From RGIG3872 sp045660245 (GTDB taxonomy: Bacteria > Bacillota > Clostridia > Christensenellales > UBA1242), in contig JAZRDJ010000082.1 in NCBI GenBank assembly GCA_045660245.1, forward strand, positions 1-5,488: a DNA stretch of 5,488 bases, written 5' to 3'. Positions within the stretch are counted from its first letter, which is position 1; each line of letters opens with the position of its first letter. The translations under genes and the position numbers were made by a program. The notes below the pieces were generated by a model. It was not told the origin of the DNA, ran no database searches, and saw nothing but the letters and a program-made list of their open reading frames with translations. Shown piece by piece: positions 1 to 5,488 of this stretch.

Positions 1-52
1 ATGAAAAATGGAATATATATAAAAATCTTGTATAGAAGAGGAGAAAATAGTT
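1..52 (+). other. Leader upstream of dapA; no gene assigned
   Basis: This short AT-rich stretch precedes dapA. It contains a TATATATAAAA-like run at about 14-24 that could be part of a promoter, but no spaced -35 element can be seen because the window begins here. Stops occur at 2-4, 20-22 and 33-35 in two frames, so an upstream gene could end here, but nothing supports a coding call. It is too short to hold a glmS ribozyme or a lysine riboswitch, although either could lie further upstream. Confidence 0.4.
38..43 (+). promoter_or_regulatory. Ribosome binding site of dapA (GAGGAG)
   Basis: GAGGAG, within the longer AAGAGGAG, ends nine bases before the ATG at 53. It is a near-consensus Shine-Dalgarno sequence and supports that start, which also gives the N-terminus normal for the family (GTYTALVTPF). 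Confidence 0.85.
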
Positions 53-937
53 ATGAAAATCAAAGGAACTTACACCGCACTCGTGACACCATTCAAAAAA
101 GACAAAAGCATCGATTACAAATCGTTAGAAAAACTGTTGAACTTGCAAATTGATGCTGGCGTGCAAGGCATTGTGCTATTTGGAACAACTGGAGAAAGCC
201 CAACAATTGACACATTCGAAAAACACAAAATCCTCAAAGTTGTTGAAGATATTGTGAAAGACAAACTCGATATTATCATTGGCATTTCATCAAATGACAC
301 AAAAAAGACGGTGAACGAAATCAAAGGTTTCAGTGGATCAAAAGCAAAAGCATTCTTGGTCGGCACACCGGCTTACAACAAACCAACGCAAAAAGGACTG
401 ATTGACCACTTCACAAAAATCGCAAATGAGTCGTACAAACCAATCATTTTGTATAACGTTCCATCAAGAACAGGCACAAACCTGAATTTCGACACAGTCA
501 AAATACTGAGTGAACATCCAAACATTGTTGGCATCAAAGATGCCAGTTGCAATTTTGATCAAGTGACAAAACTCATGACTTTGAGATCAGACAAATTTTC
601 AGTACTTTCCGGAAATGACAATCAAACAATCTCAATGATGGCACTTGGCGCAAGTGGCGTCATTTCTGTCGCATCAAACATTGTTCCTCATGAACTTGAT
701 TTGATGGTCAAATACGCGGATCGTGGCAACTTTTCATCAGCAAGAATTGTTCACGAAATATTGCTCCCACTCTTTGAGGCTTGCTTTGTTGAAACAAACC
801 CAATTCCAGTCAAATTCATGCTTTCAAGATTGGGACTCACAAAAAATTATTTGCGCGAACCACTTTGCCCGCTTTCAAACAAAAGCAAACAACAAATCAA
901 AAAAATAATGCTCAATTATTTCGGGATCAGGGGATAG
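53..937 (+). CDS. dapA: 4-hydroxy-tetrahydrodipicolinate synthase (dihydrodipicolinate synthase)
   Basis: DapA condenses pyruvate with L-aspartate-4-semialdehyde to hydroxy-tetrahydrodipicolinate, the first committed step of diaminopimelate and lysine synthesis, in the cytoplasm. The 294-residue protein has the normal full length of this class I aldolase TIM-barrel family. Visible motifs are GTTGES at 44-49 (T45 and T46 match E. coli T44/T45), PAYNKP with Y108 (E. coli Y107), LYNVPSRTG with Y134 and R139 (E. coli Y133/R138), GIKDAS with the Schiff-base lysine K162 (E. coli K161), SGND at 186-189, and NPIPVK at 249-254 near the C-terminus. All catalytic residues are present. By hand alignment, the positions matching the E. 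coli lysine-feedback residues H53, H56, E84 and Y106 are T54, K57, K85 and A107, so weak or absent lysine inhibition is inferred. It is the first visible gene of an operon with glmS. Related aldolases (N-acetylneuraminate lyase, KDG aldolase) share the fold, but the complete set of DapA motifs makes this call secure. Confidence 0.95.
   Translation: MKIKGTYTALVTPFKKDKSIDYKSLEKLLNLQIDAGVQGIVLFGTTGESPTIDTFEKHKILKVVEDIVKDKLDIIIGISSNDTKKTVNEIKGFSGSKAKAFLVGTPAYNKPTQKGLIDHFTKIANESYKPIILYNVPSRTGTNLNFDTVKILSEHPNIVGIKDASCNFDQVTKLMTLRSDKFSVLSGNDNQTISMMALGASGVISVASNIVPHELDLMVKYADRGNFSSARIVHEILLPLFEACFVETNPIPVKFMLSRLGLTKNYLREPLCPLSNKSKQQIKKIMLNYFGIRG
929..934 (+). promoter_or_regulatory. Ribosome binding site of glmS, abutting the dapA stop
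   Basis: AGGGGA ends six bases before the glmS ATG and lies in the last codons of dapA, directly against the TAG stop at 935-937. Ribosomes finishing dapA would therefore stand on the glmS initiation region, which suggests translational coupling. Confidence 0.75.
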
Positions 938-940
938 TTT

Positions 941-2719
941 ATGTGTGGAATAGTTGGATACCTTGGAAAAGACGCAAAAGAAAATATCATCAAAAATCTC
1001 AAAAAACTCGAATACAGGGGCTATGATAGCAGTGGATTTGCAGTATTTGATGGCAAAAATATTCAAATTGTCAAAAACACAGGTTTTGTTGCAGATCTTG
1101 AAAACATATCACATGACAAACACAAAAACGCAACTGTCGGTATCGGACATACAAGGTGGGCAACAACCGGCAAAGTCACCAAACAAAATGCACACCCTCA
1201 CGCTTCTCAAAACAAAAGATTTGCCATCGTCCACAATGGAATTATTGAAAATTATGCAGAAATAAAAAACAAACTTGAATCCAAAGGCTACGAATTTTCA
1301 AGCCAGACAGACTCAGAAGTCATTGCCATGCTCTTGCAAGAAAACGCGAAATGCGCAAAATCCGTCACAGAAAACATAAAATTAACCACAAAAATGCTGA
1401 AAGGTGCATGGTCAATTGCAATTTTGGACAAAAACACCCCTGACACAATCTTTGCAACAAAAAAAGAAATGCCTCTCTTTGTTGGATGTGGCAACAATTT
1501 TTTGTGCCTGGCAAGTGCCGTTGTCGGTCTGCCAGAAAATGCAAAATCCTATATTTCTCTCGAAGACAATGATATCGCAACAATATCACTCGAGTCAACT
1601 CAAGTCTGGAATAATGATCAATTGATGAATAGAAAAAGTATTCCTTACACCCCCGATCAAATTTTTACAAAAAATCACACGTTTGATCACTTTATGCTCA
1701 AAGAGATTTTTGAAGAAGAACAGGCACTTCAAAACACTTTTGAATATTTCACAAACATACAAAACACAAAATTGCAAAAAATCATGAAACTTTTTGCTGA
1801 CCACAAAAGAATTCACCTCATAGCCTGTGGTACTGCATATCACGCATGCTTGGTGGGTGCAAACATCTTGAACAAAATCGGCTTTGATTGCTCATGCCAT
1901 ATCGCAAGCGAATTCAAATATTTTCCACCCTGCATGGGAGATGACTCACTTTGCATTTTCGTCAGCCAAAGTGGTGAAACCGCAGACACAATTGGTTCAA
2001 TCAAATACGTCAAGAGCAAAAACATTCCCTTTATCTCAATCACAAACGTCGAGTCTTCTTCGATCGCTCAAATTTCAGAAAACATAATCTTCACAAAAGC
2101 CGGAACTGAAGTGGCAGTAGCCAGCACAAAAGCATACAACTGCCAGTGCTTGATATTTTACTTGCTCGCCAGTCAATTATTCGAAAATAAAATTAATTTT
2201 GTAATTAATGATCTAAAAATAAGTCAAATTCTACAAAATATCCCACAACTTTCTCAAATTTCAAAAAAAGTTGTAGACTTCAAAAAGATCTTTTTCATTG
2301 GTCGTGGACAAGACTCACTCACAGCAAGTGAAGGTTCACTCAAACTCAAAGAAATCACATACATTCCAACAGAGAGTTATCCAGCAGGCGAACTCAAACA
2401 CGGCACACTTTCTCTTGTGGACCAAAATTCCTTAACGATTGCAATCATCACACAAAAATCAATCATTGAAAAAACCATGAATGCCGTTCACGAGATCAAA
2501 GCAAGAGGCGGAAATGTTCTGGTGGTCACCCCTTTCAAATTTATCACACAGGACACAAACATTGACATGCTCTATTATCTCCCCGCACTTGATGATGAAA
2601 TCTTGTACCCACTGATTTCAATCATTCCACTTCAACTCATTGCTTATTTTTCCAGCATACACAAAGGATATAATCCCGACAAACCCCGAAACCTTGCAAA
2701 ATCCGTCACTGTGGAATAG
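941..2719 (+). CDS. glmS: Glutamine--fructose-6-phosphate aminotransferase (isomerizing), glucosamine-6-phosphate synthase
   Basis: GlmS makes glucosamine-6-phosphate from fructose-6-phosphate and glutamine, the entry step to UDP-GlcNAc for peptidoglycan. The start is fixed by the catalytic Cys2 (Cys1 once Met is removed) in MCGIVGYLG. The glutaminase half (about 2-230) shows GYDSSG, GHTRWATTG (69-77), VHNGIIENY (97-105) and D124. Two SIS sugar-isomerase domains follow (about 285-415 and 445-580). They carry ACGTAY (295-300), SQSGETAD (342-349), AVASTKAY (392-399), SEGSLKLKEITYIP with K468 and E471, GELKHG with H487, and the family C-tail DKPRNLAKSVTVE with K587 (E. coli K603). At 592 residues it is slightly shorter than the E. 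coli enzyme (about 609) but complete. Oddities are T76 where WATHG is usual, A299 in place of the substrate-side Ser of ACGTS, and FEEEQ where the family usually has an E-Q-P run. It lies three bases after dapA and is followed by a terminator. The identity is secure. Confidence 0.97.
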   Translation: MCGIVGYLGKDAKENIIKNLKKLEYRGYDSSGFAVFDGKNIQIVKNTGFVADLENISHDKHKNATVGIGHTRWATTGKVTKQNAHPHASQNKRFAIVHNGIIENYAEIKNKLESKGYEFSSQTDSEVIAMLLQENAKCAKSVTENIKLTTKMLKGAWSIAILDKNTPDTIFATKKEMPLFVGCGNNFLCLASAVVGLPENAKSYISLEDNDIATISLESTQVWNNDQLMNRKSIPYTPDQIFTKNHTFDHFMLKEIFEEEQALQNTFEYFTNIQNTKLQKIMKLFADHKRIHLIACGTAYHACLVGANILNKIGFDCSCHIASEFKYFPPCMGDDSLCIFVSQSGETADTIGSIKYVKSKNIPFISITNVESSSIAQISENIIFTKAGTEVAVASTKAYNCQCLIFYLLASQLFENKINFVINDLKISQILQNIPQLSQISKKVVDFKKIFFIGRGQDSLTASEGSLKLKEITYIPTESYPAGELKHGTLSLVDQNSLTIAIITQKSIIEKTMNAVHEIKARGGNVLVVTPFKFITQDTNIDMLYYLPALDDEILYPLISIIPLQLIAYFSSIHKGYNPDKPRNLAKSVTVE

Positions 2720-2755
2720 AAGAAAGGATGGAAATTCTTCCATCCTTTCTTTTTT
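2720..2755 (+). terminator. Intrinsic terminator of the dapA-glmS operon
   Basis: A perfect 12-bp stem pairs GAAAGGATGGAA (2722-2733) with its reverse complement at 2738-2749, around a four-base ATTC loop. It can be extended by two A-T pairs (2720-2721 with 2750-2751) and is followed by six T (2750-2755). It begins immediately after the glmS stop codon. Read on the - strand, the same hairpin is followed by only a broken U-rich stretch (TTCTATTCC), so it could also slow transcription coming from the convergent gene, but it is a weaker terminator in that direction. Confidence 0.92.
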
Positions 2756-2776
2756 ATCTTTTCGTGTTTTTAATTT

Positions 2777-5488
2777 TTATTGTTCATAAACTCTTATAGT
2801 AATTTCTATTACAAAATTTGTATTATCAAAAACTTCATAAATTTTACTAACTTCTCCTACTGAGCTTATTTCTAGTTGGTTTTGAGCCCAATAATCACCA
2901 GAGATTTTATAACCAGCTACCCATATATTAGTAATATCTCCAATATTACTATAACTATACAATTCTCTATCACAATAAGTAATTACAAAATTAAAAGTTG
3001 CTCTACCAGTCATTTCCTGAACCTCCGTAGCGCTTACTTTTGCGGAAACTTCTATAACATTGTTATCAAACGGTTCTTTTTCAATTGTTATTGTTCGATT
3101 TTCATATTCTGTAGAAGCATTTTTTATGATAGTATAGGTTATTTCTGGATAGTCGTGTGTAGTAATATCATAAACAATTATTTGATTTACATTTTCTCTA
3201 GCACCAAGAGAAACAAACTTCTCCGTACCAATTTGACTTAGTTTTAAATAATTTATAATGTTCCATCCAGACAAAGTCCATGTATATGTGGCATTATAAG
3301 AATCAGGCGCTGTTATATTAATTCTATTTCCATCAACAATAAAACATTTATCTTCCGCAGAAATATAAAAACCATCAATATACTGTATTGTGAACGACCT
3401 TGCCAACGTTTCATCTATATTAACATTAATTGTTGCTTCTTTTTTTGTTTCAATATCAAAATCGATATAATTATTCACTACTGAATTGTTTAATTCAACA
3501 TTCCAAGATGATGGAAGCTCGGATGATGGCACACGCTCACTCGCTAATCCAGGTCCAGACAAAACCCAACCGATAATATTGTACCCTAAATAATTTGAAT
3601 TTATGTTCACGGTTTTATAAACATCTTGGTTTCCAATAGTTAACGAACTGTTAGTTTTATCTGCAGAAACATTAATACTTTCTTGATGATCTTTTCCTTC
3701 GCCCACAACTTCAAGAGTCTGCTTCGTTGATCCATCCACTCGAATGCGAATGGTATAAACACGCTCTGTTGTAATATTAAAGTTAATAGCATCAAGATTA
3801 AAATCAAACGAAACAGTTTTGTTTAAAGATCCTGATGTTGATGAGTGAGACAAACCAACTTCTGGACTTTCCAAATGCCATCTGTTAAAATTATAGCCTA
3901 CATTGCTCGAGGTCATTGCAAATTCTTTTCCACCCACAGTAAATGTTGGTGAATACGAGGAATAAGAAGCCACAAATGTTATTGAAAAATACGCAATCTT
4001 ACACTGTTTTTGAGCATCTGGATATGCAGTATCTTCTATTTTATCAGGCGCATAATTGAATAATTTTCCATTTAGTACATCCACATATGTATATTGATTG
4101 GCTGGAACATAGTCAAAAGTCATCTTATTTATACCATCAACATTTACGTTTACTGTTATTTTTCTATCTTTACTGAAGATATACTCTTCATTTTCATGCA
4201 CACAAGCCTTGCTTATCACTTCACATTCTCCAACAACCTCTGACTCTTCATCTTCACAGTAAGTCACTGCTCCATCTCCAAAAACATTGACATAATCAAC
4301 ATTGACACCACTGCCAATCTCAAGTGTTGATTGATCGTTTAAATAAAAAATACCACCATTTTGAGCATTCTGCATCCAACCACAAGGCGAAAATGTCCAG
4401 CCCTTTTCTTTCATTTCATCATAGTCAACATTTTGTTCAAGCATTCCCCACTTTTCACTCATCATATATCGATTGTTTTTGAATTGGAAAGATGCAACAT
4501 CACATTCGGCATTTTCAAGTGCAACAAAACCACCATTTTTTTGTGTCCAACAATTTTGAAAATACGAAAAAGCCAGTTCAATCCTAACATCAGAAGCAAA
4601 AACGCCACCACCAGCTTCAGTGGCTGAACAATCCAAAAGAACTGCCGAGATATACATTGATGTTGACACAGGTGTTTCCGGTATTTCCACATCAGAATAT
4701 CTTGTATCTTTTCCAATAAAAATCCCACCACCATATGCTGCTGTGCAATTTTTTATAACACCTCTATCTATGTCAACCGAACGTAATCCCTGTGATTCAA
4801 GATCACCATTATAGAACACATATATTGCTCCCCCCTTAAAAGCGTGGGAGTTTTCAATTCTACCGCCTTCCATATGCATTCTAGTTCCAAAATTCAAACA
4901 AATAGCTCCTCCAAGGCATTTGTTTGGCGATGTTGAAAAATCGAAGTTTTCTAAATTTTCAAAATAATTTTCCTTTATAATTCCTCCTCGAAAATCAAAG
5001 AACGATGTATCCGTAACAAAAACCCCGGCACCAAACATAGTATTAGTCGCAGATTTTATATAGTTACCTTCAATTGTTCCACCTGTCATAGTGAATATTG
5101 AAGATTTTGCAATAGCAATGGCCCCCCCACTTCCACTTGTATATTCAACACCTTCAGCCACATGTCCAGTGAGATAATTTTGAGATATTAATGTATCTCC
5201 ACTAATATTAAGGTCGCCACTTGTAAGAATGGCTCCGCCGTGACGATAAGCAAAATTTGAAGAAATTGTTCCGCCCATAATATTGACTGTTGATCCCGCA
5301 ATTGCATTAATTGCACCACCAGACGCAGCACTGTTGTTACAAATCTCTCCATCATGAAAATTTAGCACTCCAGCAACATAAATTGCACCACCACGAGTAT
5401 TGATATTCGTGGAAGCATCTTTGTTAAATCTATCTGCTTTATTACCATACATAGTTATATTAGTGATTGTAAGACTACTCATATCATC
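2777..5488 (-). CDS. Large Pmp-like beta-helix surface/secreted protein with C-terminal beta-module repeats; N-terminus beyond the window
   Basis: The frame is open from the right edge to a TAA at 2777-2779. The ATG at 5480-5482 is probably not the real start: the two upstream codons (GAT GAT) are in frame, no ribosome binding site is seen, and the protein begins mid-repeat (LTITNITMYGN). Residues below are counted from that Met (901 in all). Residues 1-400 form a right-handed parallel beta-helix with GGA[I/V/F]-like turns at 31, 55, 82, 119, 151, 191, 217, 251, 291, 317 and 376, as in polymorphic membrane proteins and other adhesin-like proteins. Residues 405-430 are an acidic linker with C409, C420 and C427. 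Residues 441-888 hold four diverged beta-rich modules. The tail (...ITIRVYEQ) has no LPxTG, hydrophobic anchor or barrel. An extracellular role in adhesion or contact is inferred; any signal peptide lies outside the window. It is convergent with glmS and not in its operon. The module half is more AT-rich than dapA/glmS in the lines I counted. Specific function is unknown. Confidence 0.85.
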   Translation of the reverse strand, partial: DDMSSLTITNITMYGNKADRFNKDASTNINTRGGAIYVAGVLNFHDGEICNNSAASGGAINAIAGSTVNIMGGTISSNFAYRHGGAILTSGDLNISGDTLISQNYLTGHVAEGVEYTSGSGGAIAIAKSSIFTMTGGTIEGNYIKSATNTMFGAGVFVTDTSFFDFRGGIIKENYFENLENFDFSTSPNKCLGGAICLNFGTRMHMEGGRIENSHAFKGGAIYVFYNGDLESQGLRSVDIDRGVIKNCTAAYGGGIFIGKDTRYSDVEIPETPVSTSMYISAVLLDCSATEAGGGVFASDVRIELAFSYFQNCWTQKNGGFVALENAECDVASFQFKNNRYMMSEKWGMLEQNVDYDEMKEKGWTFSPCGWMQNAQNGGIFYLNDQSTLEIGSGVNVDYVNVFGDGAVTYCEDEESEVVGECEVISKACVHENEEYIFSKDRKITVNVNVDGINKMTFDYVPANQYTYVDVLNGKLFNYAPDKIEDTAYPDAQKQCKIAYFSITFVASYSSYSPTFTVGGKEFAMTSSNVGYNFNRWHLESPEVGLSHSSTSGSLNKTVSFDFNLDAINFNITTERVYTIRIRVDGSTKQTLEVVGEGKDHQESINVSADKTNSSLTIGNQDVYKTVNINSNYLGYNIIGWVLSGPGLASERVPSSELPSSWNVELNNSVVNNYIDFDIETKKEATINVNIDETLARSFTIQYIDGFYISAEDKCFIVDGNRINITAPDSYNATYTWTLSGWNIINYLKLSQIGTEKFVSLGARENVNQIIVYDITTHDYPEITYTIIKNASTEYENRTITIEKEPFDNNVIEVSAKVSATEVQEMTGRATFNFVITYCDRELYSYSNIGDITNIWVAGYKISGDYWAQNQLEISSVGEVSKIYEVFDNTNFVIEITIRVYEQ
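2780..4162 (-). repeat. Four tandem diverged beta modules plus a terminal stub
   Basis: The proposed modules are residues 441-576 (3755-4162), 577-683 (3434-3754), 684-781 (3140-3433) and 782-888 (2819-3139), with a 13-residue stub at 889-901. Each opens with a related strand: ITVNVNVDG, YTIRIRVDG, ATINVNIDE, ITYTIIKN and finally IEITIRVYEQ. It is usually preceded by an F/Y-D/N-x-x-T element (FNITTERV, FDIETKKE, YDITTHDY, FDNTNFV). Three modules carry a W-x-L-[ES]-[SG] motif at W535, W639 and W735, twice preceded by GYN. Alignment was by eye. The fold is unassigned, and a distant link to InlB-type or Listeria-Bacteroides repeats is possible. Confidence 0.55.
4830..4835 (-). repeat. Homopolymeric G6 tract in coding strand
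   Basis: The coding strand reads AAG GGG GGA GCA at residues 216-219, again exactly on a GGAI turn. Other turns in the gene use mixed glycine codons such as GGT GGT GCA or GGC GGA GCC, so a G run is not required by the protein sequence. Confidence 0.9.
5122..5128 (-). repeat. Homopolymeric G7 tract in coding strand
   Basis: The + strand has seven C here, so the coding strand reads AGT GGG GGG GCC at residues 118-121, a GGAI turn. It is the longest G/C homopolymer noticed in this AT-rich window. Losing one G leads to TGA 12 codons after the G tract, and gaining one G leads to TGA within about 20 codons. Confidence 0.9.
5309..5393 (-). repeat. 13-bp direct repeat pair within the beta-helix
   Basis: The 13-mer AATTGCACCACCA (+ strand) occurs at 5309-5321 and again at 5381-5393. 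The copies are 72 bases apart, exactly 24 codons, which equals the spacing between the first two GGAI turns. The pair could allow in-frame gain or loss of one helix turn by recombination. Confidence 0.8.

Larger units (their letters stand above)
4283..5488 (-). repeat. Beta-helix repeat region (GGAI-type turns) of the surface protein
   Basis: Each unit pairs a GGAI(Y/F)-like turn with a short beta-strand and often a following N-x-A/S or IxxN element (for example MYGNKA, ICNNSA, ISSNFA, IKNCTA). Spacings between successive GG pairs are 24, 27, 37, 32, 40, 26, 34, 40, 26 and 59 residues. The last interval carries an insertion of about 30 residues rich in Met, Trp and charged residues (about 338-372). 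The pattern resembles chlamydial-type polymorphic membrane protein repeats, although the autotransporter barrel of those proteins is absent here. Confidence 0.75.

Noticed and set aside
1..153. Open frame starting at base 1 (about 50 codons) overlapping the dapA start in another frame
   Set aside because: The encoded peptide is rich in Arg, Lys and Gln, has no family features, and overlaps a certain gene with a good ribosome binding site of its own.
929..941. glmS ribozyme in front of glmS
   Set aside because: Only three bases lie between dapA and glmS, and the preceding sequence is conserved dapA coding sequence, so there is no room for a ribozyme.
2876..3241. 121-codon + strand frame opposite the C-terminal modules
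   Set aside because: It is antisense to a long open gene. Its Ile/Ser/Phe/Tyr-rich product looks like reverse reading of an AT-rich coding sequence, and no credible ribosome binding site was seen.
4462..4734. 90-codon open frame on the same strand as the surface gene but in another frame
   Set aside because: It lies wholly inside the beta-helix coding region, whose in-frame GGA repeat pattern is clearly real. It is a shadow frame with no recognisable motif.
5480..5482. ATG at the right end as the true start of the surface protein
   Set aside because: The frame continues open to the window edge, no Shine-Dalgarno sequence is visible, no signal peptide follows, and the protein begins in the middle of a beta-helix unit.
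4283..5488. CRISPR-like or satellite repeat array
   Set aside because: The repeated short motifs are degenerate glycine-codon turns inside one open reading frame, with no constant repeat or unique spacers of even length.

Overview
This AT-rich window holds two complete housekeeping genes on the + strand and one long, incomplete surface-protein gene on the - strand, meeting tail to tail. The strong purine-rich ribosome binding sites, compact operon and clean hairpin-plus-U-tract terminator fit a low-GC bacterium. An uncultured anaerobe of the Bacillota is my best guess, but nothing here fixes the phylum. The surface protein has polymorphic-membrane-protein (Pmp)-like beta-helix repeats and 14 cysteines, so I would not exclude other lineages.

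Positions 1-52 are a leader with a good Shine-Dalgarno sequence. Positions 53-937 encode dihydrodipicolinate synthase (dapA). Only three bases later, 941-2719 encode glucosamine-6-phosphate synthase (glmS), whose ribosome binding site abuts the dapA stop. A strong intrinsic terminator (2720-2755) closes the operon. The two enzymes feed the two halves of peptidoglycan: DapA the diaminopimelate/lysine of the stem peptide, and GlmS the amino sugars of the glycan. Joint transcription would match their supply to wall growth. No glmS ribozyme can lie directly in front of glmS.

Positions 2777-5488 carry the C-terminal 903 codons of a larger protein that runs off the right edge. The visible N-terminal part (about 400 residues) is a right-handed beta-helix with eleven GGA[I/V/F]-like turns. 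A short acidic, cysteine-containing linker follows, then about 460 residues of four diverged beta-rich modules that I cannot assign to a family with confidence. They share a boundary strand of the NVNVDG type and an internal W-x-L motif. The C-terminus shows no sorting signal, membrane anchor or autotransporter barrel.

The most interesting points are in this third gene. A G7 and a G6 run sit exactly on GGA turn codons, and a one-base slip in the G7 would truncate the protein quickly, as in phase-variable surface genes. The tandem C-terminal modules end on what looks like the first strand of a further module. No RNA genes, CRISPR array or mobile element were seen.
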